From NCBI GenBank assembly GCA_023229065.1, contig JALNZZ010000063.1, forward strand, positions 1 through 11,778: DNA of 11,778 bases, in the 5' to 3' direction. This DNA is from Porticoccaceae bacterium (GTDB lineage: Bacteria; Pseudomonadota; Gammaproteobacteria; Pseudomonadales; Porticoccaceae). A program made the position numbers and the translations under genes. The notes below the pieces were generated by a model. That model made no database searches, was not told where the DNA came from, and saw nothing but the letters and a program-made list of their open reading frames with translations. Below, piece after piece: positions 1-4,721 of the stretch. Positions within the stretch are counted from its first letter, which is position 1, and each line of letters opens with the position of its first letter.

Positions 1-126
1 TGGGAGGGCTTGTCGACGGCGGATACCGCCACTGCTATGGGGTGTTCGGAGGGTAGCGTCAAAACTCACTATTTCCGTGCATTGCAAGCGCTTCAGGAGG
101 CATTGAAGGAGCACTATCATGGATAA
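1..126 (+). CDS. ECF-type RNA polymerase sigma factor, C-terminal end (partial)
   Basis: Only the last 41 codons are in the window; the gene enters from the left edge in frame 1 and stops at TAA 124-126. The visible protein contains LSTADTATAMGCSEGSVKTH followed by FRALQALQEAL. This is the layout of the sigma region 4.2 helix-turn-helix: an acidic/alanine first helix, a turn at MGCSEGSVK, and a recognition helix leading into RAL. In this family the segment contacts the -35 promoter element. The next gene starts inside this one (ATG 119), an 8-base overlap, so the two are translationally coupled. Such overlap is common for sigma factors and their regulators. Regions 2 and 4.1 lie outside the window, so the exact sigma group cannot be told. 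A LuxR-type regulator could have a similar tail, but the RALxxL pattern after the helix favours a sigma factor. Confidence 0.8.
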   Translation, partial: WEGLSTADTATAMGCSEGSVKTHYFRALQALQEALKEHYHG

Positions 127-418
127 GCTTGAAACCAATCTGCGTCAGCAATTGCGAGCTGCCGAATCACAGCTGGACGACACCACCGTGCGCCGCTTGC
201 GTCAGGCCAGAGCCTCGGCCCTAACTCATAGCCGCCGCCCATTGCTGTCGCGGCTGATGGTGCCAGCGCTGGGTATGGTCACGGCATCTGTGGTCGCCCT
301 GGTACTGGTGCTCACGCCCAACGAGCCGGGCCAGGACATGCTCGACAACGCCACTTTTTACCAGGATCTGGATTTTTACAACTGGCTGGCAGAAAGCGAT
401 TCTGCCAGGAATAGCTGA
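119..418 (+). CDS. DUF3619-like single-pass membrane protein, possible sigma partner
   Basis: A 99-residue protein. Residues 1-45 are polar, with basic and acidic residues and an RRLRQARASAL segment typical of a helical cytoplasmic part. Residues about 47-66 form one hydrophobic membrane helix. The remaining ~33 residues are acidic and end with FYQDLDFYNWLAE. The helical head, single membrane segment and terminal D-x-D-F-x-x-W-L motif resemble the DUF3619 family as I remember it. The start is supported by AAGGAG at 106-111, seven bases before ATG. It overlaps the sigma factor gene and lies one base from the DUF3106 gene, so all three are probably one transcript. The position suggests an anti-sigma or membrane-sensor role, but there is no recognisable zinc-binding anti-sigma motif (HxxxCxxC) and the role is inferred from context only. 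Confidence 0.75.
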   Translation: MDKLETNLRQQLRAAESQLDDTTVRRLRQARASALTHSRRPLLSRLMVPALGMVTASVVALVLVLTPNEPGQDMLDNATFYQDLDFYNWLAESDSARNS

Positions 419-419
419 T

Positions 420-812
420 ATGAGCCTATCCCGGCTTGCCTGTATGCTGATCATTGGCCTGTTGCCGCTGGTGGCACTGGCCAACCCCAATCGCGAAGTC
501 CCGCGCTGGGACCGCGAGGCCTACCGGGTCGATCGCGGACCGTCGTCATCTGACGCACCCTCCCACAAGCGCTGGGAGCAGATGAGCGATCGGGAGCGGG
601 AGGATCTGCGACGTCGCAAAGCTCACTACGACTCTCTGCCCCCCAGCGAACAGCGCCGTCTGCGCGCCGCCCGCGAAGAGTTTGAGCGGATGCCCCCCGA
701 CCGCCGCCGGGAAATGCGCGAACGCTGGGAAAGAATGCCCCCCGAGGAGAAAGAGCGCTACCGCCTGGAGCGGGAAATTCAAAGAGAGATGATGCGGGAA
801 AGGCGCAATTAA
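420..812 (+). CDS. DUF3106-family secreted protein, Arg/Glu-rich
   Basis: A 130-residue protein. Residues 1-21 look like a Sec signal peptide: a positive N-terminus, a leucine-rich core, and a cleavage-like ALA before Asn22. The mature part is extremely charged and has repeated W-x-x-M-x-x-x-x-R and L/M-P-P motifs (WEQMSDRERE, LPPSEQRRLR, MPPDRRREMRERWERMPPEE), which are diagnostic of DUF3106. Those repeats predict amphipathic helices or coiled coil. Function is unknown; a periplasmic location is inferred. The layout recalls envelope-stress proteins with LTxxQRxxL repeats such as CpxP/Spy, but this is an analogy only. ATG 420 follows the upstream TGA by one base, with AGGA at 407-410 as ribosome-binding site. 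Repeat array A starts about 20 bases after the stop; no separate U-tract terminator was seen. Confidence 0.85.
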   Translation: MSLSRLACMLIIGLLPLVALANPNREVPRWDREAYRVDRGPSSSDAPSHKRWEQMSDREREDLRRRKAHYDSLPPSEQRRLRAAREEFERMPPDRRREMRERWERMPPEEKERYRLEREIQREMMRERRN

Positions 813-832
813 CCTGACTGGCTATCCTGCCC

Positions 833-898
833 TGTCATCGCGACCAATCTACTTTTTCATCCCGACCAACCTATTTTGTCATCCCGACCACTCTACTT
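833..898. repeat. Array A: three left-terminus copies, 22-bp period
   Basis: Copies of TGTCATCCCGACC lie at 833-845 (one G for C), 855-867 (TTTCATCCCGACC) and 877-889, exactly 22 bp apart. The fourth copy, 899-911, is the left arm of the first full hairpin. The 9-bp fillers between them are also alike (AATCTACTT, AACCTATTT, CTCTACTTT). These are isolated copies of one terminus of the hairpin element described next. Confidence 0.85.
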
Positions 899-1139
899 TG
901 TCATCCCGACCGGAGCGGAGGGATCTGTACCACAGAGGTCTAAGATCTCTCCCGCTGGTCGAGATGACAGAGCTGGGAGGGTTTGTCATCCCGACCGGAG
1001 CGGAGGGATCTTCACCACCGAGGTCTAAGATCTCTCCCGTTGGTCGAGATGACAGAGCTGGGAGGGTTTGTCATCCCGACCGGAGCGGAGGGATCTGTAC
1101 CACCGAGGTAGAAGATCTCTCCCGTTGGTCGAGATGACA
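899..1139. repeat. Array A: three tandem 71-bp hairpin elements, 85-bp period
   Basis: Full elements occupy 899-969, 984-1054 and 1069-1139. They are separated by an identical 14-bp spacer (GAGCTGGGAGGGTT at 970-983 and 1055-1068), giving a strict 85-bp period. Each begins TGTCATCCCGACC and ends GGTCGAGATGACA. These outer 13-bp arms pair with one mismatch. Inner arms near GGGATCT and AGATCTCTCCC extend the stem to roughly 28 bp around a loop containing CCACCGAGGT. The copies differ only at a few loop and stem positions. The design resembles REP/BIME or MITE-like palindromic repeats; the family cannot be named from sequence alone. Transcribed as RNA, each copy would form a stable hairpin, which may protect or terminate the upstream mRNA. 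Confidence 0.9.
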
Positions 1140-1227
1140 TAGAAAGGTCGTAGCGACATAGAAAGGCCGTGGCGACATAGAAAGGCCGTGGCGACATAGA
1201 AAGGCCGTAGCGCCATGAAAGGCCGCA
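1140..1227. repeat. Array A: 19-bp tandem repeats derived from the right terminus
   Basis: Four 19-bp units start at 1140, 1159, 1178 and 1197 (TAGAAAGGCCGTGGCGACA-like), with a decayed fifth at 1216. Each contains GGYCGTRGCGMCA, which aligns with the element's right arm GGTCGAGATGACA. The last full hairpin's own right arm (1127-1139) is in phase with them: 1127 to 1146 is 19 bp. They are best read as diverged extra copies of the right terminus. Short open frames on the minus strand here only reflect the 19-bp periodicity and are not taken as genes. Confidence 0.85.
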
Positions 1228-1272
1228 AAGTATAGCCTCGCAGTGACGCAGACCGGGGGCCTTATCCTCTTC

Positions 1273-1303
1273 TTGGTAGAATCACGTAGCTAATCCGTAT
1301 AAA
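1273..1303 (+). promoter_or_regulatory. Candidate promoter for the ETF-QO gene
   Basis: TTGGTA at 1273-1278 (4/6 to the -35 consensus) and TATAAA at 1298-1303 (5/6 to the -10 consensus) are separated by 19 bp, longer than the optimal 17. It lies downstream of array A and about 40 bp before the GTG start. The -10 is convincing, the -35 is weak. Confidence 0.4.
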
Positions 1304-1334
1304 ATCCACGGCCTTGCTAATAACTGCCCAGGTT

Positions 1335-1339
1335 GGAGG
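1335..1339 (+). promoter_or_regulatory. Ribosome-binding site that fixes a GTG start
   Basis: GGAGG lies five bases before GTG 1345. An in-frame TTG at 1333 overlaps this site and cannot use it. ATG 1360 is 20 bases downstream of the site, too far. The GTG start also yields the N-terminus VERESMEYDVV, like the MEREYMEF/Y starts I recall for gammaproteobacterial ETF-QO. Confidence 0.8.
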
Positions 1340-1344
1340 TTTCT

Positions 1345-2982
1345 GTGGAACGTGAATCAATGGAGTACGATGTTGTCATCATCGGCGCTGGCCCTGCCGG
1401 TCTGGCCGCGGCTTGCCGACTCCGCCAACTCAACCCCGACCTGGCGGTGTGCGTTGTGGAAAAGGGCTCTGAGGTAGGTGCTCACATCCTGTCCGGTGCC
1501 GTTTTTGAACCCCGCGCCCTCAATGAGCTGTTCCCCGACTGGAAAGACCAGGGCGCGCCCCTGCTGACGCCTGTTACCGGCGACGATATCTATGTTCTGC
1601 GCGGCCCTGAGTCCAGCCTCAAGGTGCCTGGATTTTTCGTGCCCAAAACCATGCACAACGAAGGCAACTACATCATCAGTCTCGGCAACCTGTGCCGCTG
1701 GCTGGGTGAACAAGCCGAGGCCCTCGGGGTGGAAATCTTCCCCGGCTTTACTGCCGCCGATGTAATCTACCACGACGACGGCTCGGTAAAAGGCATTGTC
1801 ACCGGCGATATGGGTATTGGCCACGACGGCGAACACACTGCCAACTACATGCCTGGCATGGAGCTCCACGCCAAGTACACATTGTTTTCCGAGGGCTGTC
1901 GCGGCCATCTGGGCAAGCGACTGATCGAAAAATTCGACCTGGCTGCGGGCAAAGAATCCCAGCACTATGGCATTGGGATCAAGGAGTTGTGGAAGATTCC
2001 TGACGAAAAATATAAGCAAGGTCTGGTGGTGCACAGCGCTGGCTGGCCGCTGGATGAAAGCGGCTCCTTTGGCGGCGGTTTCCTCTACCATCTGGAAGAC
2101 AACCAGATTGCCGTGGGCCTGATCACTGACCTGTCCTACAGCAACCCGCACTTGAGCCCTTTCGATGAGTTCCAGCGCTTCAAGACTCACCCGGTGATTC
2201 GCCAGTACCTCGAAGGGGGTGAGCGCATCTCATACGGTGCCCGCGCCCTGGTCAAAGGCGGCCTTCAGGCGCTGCCGAAAATGGCCTTCCCCGGCGGTCT
2301 GCTGATCGGCGACGACGCCGGCACCCTGAACTTTGCCAAGATCAAGGGCAGCCACACCGCGATGAAGTCCGGCATGATTGCCGCCGAGCTGGTTGCCGAG
2401 GCCATCGCTGCAGGCAAAACCGGCGAGGAGCTGGATCACAAGACGGCGTTTGAGGCTTCCTGGCTGCATGAGGAATTGCACCAGCAGCGCAACTTTGGCC
2501 CGGCGCAGCACAAGTGGGGCAATATTCTCGGCTCCGCCTACGCCTTTATCGATATCAACCTGTTCAACGGCAAGCTGCCCTGGACCCTGTCCGATCCCAA
2601 GCCGGATCACGAGCAGCTGCGCCCTGCCAAGGACTGCAAGAAGATCGACTACCCCAAGCCGGACGGCAAGCTGACCTTTGACAAGCTGAGCTCGGTGTTC
2701 CTCTCCAATACCAACCACGAGGAGAACCAGCCCTGCCACCTGTTGCTGAAGGATCCGGATATTCCGATCAACCACAACCTGCCCATGTTTGATGAGCCTG
2801 CGCAGCGCTACTGCCCGGCGGGCGTGTACGAGGTGGTGGAAAACAACGACGGCAGCAAGCGCTTCCAGATCAACTCGCAGAACTGCGTGCACTGCAAAAC
2901 CTGCGATATCAAGGACCCCAGCCAGAATATCGTGTGGGTTACCCCGGAAGGTGCTGGCGGGCCTAACTACCCCAATATGTAA
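1345..2982 (+). CDS. Electron-transfer flavoprotein-ubiquinone oxidoreductase (ETF-QO)
   Basis: A 545-residue flavo-iron-sulfur enzyme that takes electrons from reduced ETF and reduces ubiquinone at the cytoplasmic membrane, linking fatty-acid and amino-acid oxidation to respiration. Residues 14-19 (GAGPAG) form the FAD-binding dinucleotide fold, followed by an acidic strand end. The central GGGFLYHLEDNQIAVGLI region and the GLLIGDDAGTLN motif, which closes the FAD site, are typical of this family. The C-terminus carries a [4Fe-4S] site with Cys490 (RYCPAGVYE) and Cys514/517/520 (C-V-H-C-K-T-C), the spacing seen in mitochondrial and bacterial ETF-QO. The length matches bacterial homologues. 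Start GTG 1345 is chosen from the Shine-Dalgarno. No etfA or etfB is adjacent, so the partner flavoprotein must be encoded elsewhere. It appears monocistronic, ending in a strong terminator. E. coli FixC is a distant relative but lacks the C-terminal cluster. Confidence 0.96.
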   Translation: MERESMEYDVVIIGAGPAGLAAACRLRQLNPDLAVCVVEKGSEVGAHILSGAVFEPRALNELFPDWKDQGAPLLTPVTGDDIYVLRGPESSLKVPGFFVPKTMHNEGNYIISLGNLCRWLGEQAEALGVEIFPGFTAADVIYHDDGSVKGIVTGDMGIGHDGEHTANYMPGMELHAKYTLFSEGCRGHLGKRLIEKFDLAAGKESQHYGIGIKELWKIPDEKYKQGLVVHSAGWPLDESGSFGGGFLYHLEDNQIAVGLITDLSYSNPHLSPFDEFQRFKTHPVIRQYLEGGERISYGARALVKGGLQALPKMAFPGGLLIGDDAGTLNFAKIKGSHTAMKSGMIAAELVAEAIAAGKTGEELDHKTAFEASWLHEELHQQRNFGPAQHKWGNILGSAYAFIDINLFNGKLPWTLSDPKPDHEQLRPAKDCKKIDYPKPDGKLTFDKLSSVFLSNTNHEENQPCHLLLKDPDIPINHNLPMFDEPAQRYCPAGVYEVVENNDGSKRFQINSQNCVHCKTCDIKDPSQNIVWVTPEGAGGPNYPNM

Positions 2983-3043
2983 CTCCCAACATGTAACACC
3001 CGCACCCTGCCCGTTGTCTCTCACCGCGAGAGGCAATGGGCTC

Positions 3044-3085
3044 AAAAAACAGCCACTTTGACTTAATTGCAAGTGGCTGTTTTTT
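3044..3085 (+). terminator. Rho-independent terminator after ETF-QO
   Basis: A perfect 15-bp inverted repeat (3044-3058 with 3071-3085) around a 12-base loop. The core is ACAGCCACTT/AAGTGGCTGT, flanked by A6 on the left and a T run (3080-3086) on the right. It lies about 60 bp after the ETF-QO stop. Because both sides carry A/T tracts it could also stop transcription arriving from the tRNA side, so it may be bidirectional. Confidence 0.9.
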
Positions 3086-3170
3086 TATTTGGGCAGGAAT
3101 TAGCTGGTGGTCTTACTGGCCATACGCATCAACCTGGCCGCACAAGGGTGAACCAGAGCGAGGCGGACAT

Positions 3171-3205
3171 AAAAAAAGCCGCCCGGCTTCGATCCGTAAG
3201 CGGCT
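3171..3205 (-). terminator. Terminator downstream of tRNA-Pro
   Basis: On the minus strand, just past the tRNA 3' end, two alternative stems precede a run of seven T (the A7 at 3171-3177 on the plus strand). One is AAGCCG/CGGCTT (3176-3181 with 3184-3189) with a very tight loop. The other is AGCCGC/GCGGCT (3177-3182 with 3200-3205). Either gives an intrinsic terminator; the second has the more realistic loop. Confidence 0.7.
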
Positions 3206-3217
3206 AATTTTGGGATT

Positions 3218-3294
3218 TGGTCGGAGAAACAGGATTCGAACCTGCGACCCCTGCCTCCCGAAGGCAGTGCTCTACCAAGCTGAGCTACTCTCCG
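3218..3294 (-). tRNA. tRNA-Pro (anticodon CGG)
   Basis: Read on the minus strand this gives a 77-base cloverleaf with encoded CCA. The acceptor stem is CGGAGAG/TTCTCCG (one G-U pair) with discriminator A. The D arm has AGCTCAGCTTGGTAGAGC. The anticodon stem CTGCC/GGCAG encloses loop TTCGGGA, so the anticodon is CGG (Pro codon CCG). The T arm has TTCGAAT. The C1-G72 pair, discriminator A73 and loop TTCGGGA match what I recall of E. coli proline tRNA(CGG). It stands alone, convergent with ETF-QO and divergent from the DUF1285 gene, with its own promoter and terminator. Confidence 0.96.
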
Positions 3295-3318
3295 CTGGGC
3301 TTTTGCCAGAGGGTGCGG

Positions 3319-3346
3319 ATTATAGCACCCCAAACCGATCTGTAAA
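3319..3346 (-). promoter_or_regulatory. Promoter of the tRNA-Pro gene
   Basis: On the minus strand, TTTACA (plus 3341-3346; 5/6 match) and a perfect TATAAT (plus 3319-3324) are separated by 16 bp. TGC just before the -10 makes it an extended -10. The bases after the -10 are CCGCACCC, a GC-rich discriminator of the kind linked to stringent control of stable RNA genes. Transcription would start near 3312, about 18 bases before the mature tRNA. Confidence 0.8.
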
Positions 3347-3574
3347 TCCGGGTGTCGGCTCTTTGTAGCGTACCTTGCTGTTGCAGGAAGGCTGTTGCAG
3401 GACGGTTATTACAGAAGGCCCGCTTTGCAAAGCACGGGTTGTGGAAGAGGGGTTACGAAAGACGCGGGCTATTCTGGTTCCCTTTTTACTTGCCACAGCG
3501 CAGCGATTTATGGCACACAAGCCATCCTTCCGCTAACCTGTAATGACATGTCTCTCCAAGGAAGTGCTTTCGCC
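3347..3574. other. Intergenic region between tRNA promoter and DUF1285 gene
   Basis: The region has a short imperfect direct repeat (GTTGCAGGA near 3380 and 3395) and a GCTTTGCAAAGC palindrome near 3422. No convincing promoter, RNA gene or repeat-array copy was seen. The frame of the DUF1285 gene is open back to 3395, but residues encoded before 3575 do not look like the family. Confidence 0.5.
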
Positions 3575-4135
3575 ATGCCAGCAAAAATCAAAGCGCCCGA
3601 AGCGCTATTCCGGGATATAACCGAGCTGGCCGCAGGGGAAAGCCTGCCCCCAGTCGAGCGCTGGAACCCGCCTCTCTCCGGGGATATCGATATTCGCATC
3701 GATCGCGAAGGCCATTGGCACCACGAGGGCGACCTTATTGAGCGCGAAGCCCTGGTGAAGCTGTTTTCGCGGATTCTCAAGCGGGAGGGCGATGAGCACT
3801 TTCTGGTCACGCCGGTGGAAAAGTGGCGCATCGCCGTGGATGTCGCGCCCTTCTTTGTCACTGGCCTGGAAGTACTGGAGCGGGAAGGCCACCAAGCGCT
3901 GGTATTTACCACTGCGACCGGTGACCAGGTTGTAGCTGGCCCCGATCACCCGCTGTCAGTCAGCGACAGCGACACCGGCGAACCCCAGCCCTTGCTGGTG
4001 ATTCGCGGCGGCATGGCGGGCCTGCTATCCCGCCCGGTGTTTTATCAGCTGGCAGACCTTGTTCAGCCAGGGCCCGACGACCAGCAACAAGCGCAAGGCG
4101 TCTACAGCCTGGGGCAATTCTTCCCGCTGGGATAG
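3575..4135 (+). CDS. DUF1285 domain protein
   Basis: A 186-residue soluble protein without signal peptide or membrane helix. It matches the DUF1285 family (PF06938, from memory). Signatures are W30-NPPLSGDIDIRIDREGHWHHEG at about 30-52, then LVKLFSRILKREGDEHFLVTPVEKW at about 60-84, then a second half with GLEVLEREGHQALVFTT and the tail RPVFYQLADLV...GVYSLGQFFPLG. The family has known structures with two similar halves and has been suggested to act in signalling, but no activity is established. ATG 3575 is chosen because AAGGAAG at 3558-3564 lies ten bases upstream and the conserved family sequence begins soon after. ATG 3548 has no good ribosome-binding site. It is not in an obvious operon; array B begins about 20 bp after the stop. 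Confidence 0.9.
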   Translation: MPAKIKAPEALFRDITELAAGESLPPVERWNPPLSGDIDIRIDREGHWHHEGDLIEREALVKLFSRILKREGDEHFLVTPVEKWRIAVDVAPFFVTGLEVLEREGHQALVFTTATGDQVVAGPDHPLSVSDSDTGEPQPLLVIRGGMAGLLSRPVFYQLADLVQPGPDDQQQAQGVYSLGQFFPLG

Positions 4136-4156
4136 CACTGCCCTACGAAAAGCCCT

Positions 4157-4277
4157 TGTCATCCCGACCATCACTACCCTACTTTGCCATCCCGACCACC
4201 CCAACCCTGTCATCCCGACCAACGAGAGGGATCTGAGCCACCGAGGTATCAGATTTCTCCCGCTGGTCGAAATGACA
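4157..4277. repeat. Array B, first 121-bp block: two left termini plus one full hairpin
   Basis: Left termini lie at 4157-4169 and 4185-4197 (one change, TGCCATC). They are followed by a complete 70-bp element at 4208-4277 that begins TGTCATCCCGACC and ends GGTCGAAATGACA. The steps are 28 and 23 bp. The loop (CCACCGAGGTAT) has the same polarity as in array A. This block is repeated 150 bp downstream with the same internal steps. Confidence 0.9.
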
Positions 4278-4306
4278 GAGAACGTCGAAACCCGCCCTCC
4301 CCACTT

Positions 4307-4427
4307 TGTCATCCTGACCATCACCACCCTATTTTGTCATCCCGACCACCCCAACTCTGTCATCCCGACCAACGGGAGGGATCTGCACCACCGAGGTATA
4401 AGATTTCTCCCGTTGGTCGAAATGACA
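4307..4427. repeat. Array B, second 121-bp block: duplicate of the first
   Basis: Left termini at 4307-4319 and 4335-4347 and a complete 70-bp hairpin at 4358-4427 reproduce the 28- and 23-bp steps of the first block at a constant 150-bp offset. This shows segmental tandem duplication of the whole block rather than independent insertions. Differences are scattered single changes, for example CCCGACC to CCTGACC at the first terminus. Between the blocks (4278-4306) is a unique ~29-bp linker. Confidence 0.9.
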
Positions 4428-4433
4428 GACTCC

Positions 4434-4540
4434 GGTCTAAATGACAGACTCCGATCGAAATGACAGACTCTGGTCTAAATGACAGATTCTGGTCGAGATG
4501 ACAGACGTTTGCCGGATAGCAGACAGTGGCCGAGATGACA
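4434..4540. repeat. Array B: right-terminus copies, 19-bp period
   Basis: Copies of GGTCGAAATGACA-like sequence lie at 4434-4446, 4453-4465, 4472-4484 and 4491-4503. They are exactly 19 bp apart and in phase with the right arm of the preceding hairpin (4415-4427). A further copy lies at 4528-4540, with a badly decayed one between them near 4511-4525. The linker GACTCYG/GATTCTG is conserved. It is the same arrangement as the 19-bp repeats of array A, but less diverged. Confidence 0.88.
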
Positions 4541-4721
4541 GAAAAGTAGGCGTAACATCTAGCACGCCAAGGAAACCCACCAAAAACCTCGAAAAAAGTC
4601 AAGATTTTCAACCCTCAAAAATCCGCTTTTTAAAGCCCCAGATATTTGGCGGATAGCGGTCCAGTCGTTTAGTATAGGGGGCTTATAACCCCACGAGAAC
4701 TATCTTATTTTTTCCCAGCTT
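4541..4721 (+). promoter_or_regulatory. Leader of the Mrp operon: A-tracts and candidate -10
   Basis: A/T tracts at 4582-4586, 4592-4597, 4605-4608, 4617-4621 and 4627-4634 are spaced by about 10-12.5 bp, close to helical phase, so the DNA may be intrinsically bent. TATAAC at 4684-4689 (5/6 to -10) is the best promoter element. It sits within a GGGG(4677-4680)...CCCC(4689-4692) symmetric motif that could be an operator or hairpin. No good -35 is visible at normal spacing. The start codon has no Shine-Dalgarno; the last 25 bases are T-rich. Confidence 0.4.

Noticed and set aside
833..911. CRISPR-like regular spacing of 22-23-bp repeats, also at 10748-10829
   Set aside because: The fillers between repeats are only 9-15 bp and resemble each other, and the repeats are termini of an adjacent hairpin. 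CRISPR spacers are about 30 bp and unique, and no cas gene is present.
898..1228. Several short open frames on both strands inside array A, and similar ones in B and C
   Set aside because: They encode repetitive peptides such as SRPERRD or NGRDL that simply reflect the repeats, and lack ribosome-binding sites.
1333..1344. TTG start for ETF-QO
   Set aside because: It overlaps the GGAGG ribosome-binding site, while GTG 1345 is correctly spaced and gives the usual N-terminus.
1357..3072. Long open frames on the minus strand opposite ETF-QO (and similar ones opposite the Mrp genes)
   Set aside because: They are mirror frames of GC-rich coding sequence. The plus-strand proteins are clearly recognisable, and these have no family features.
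3218..3294. tRNA-Pro as an attachment site for an integrated element
   Set aside because: No integrase gene or duplicated 3' tRNA end is visible on either side.
3395..3574. Upstream extension of the DUF1285 protein, starting at 3395 or 3548
   Set aside because: The extra residues do not resemble the family, and the AAGGAAG site fits ATG 3575.
4508..4668. Similar stretches TTTGCCGGATAGC (near 4508) and TTTGGCGGATAGC (near 4646)
   Set aside because: The match is short and imperfect and does not continue into the flanks; it may be chance or a decayed terminus copy.
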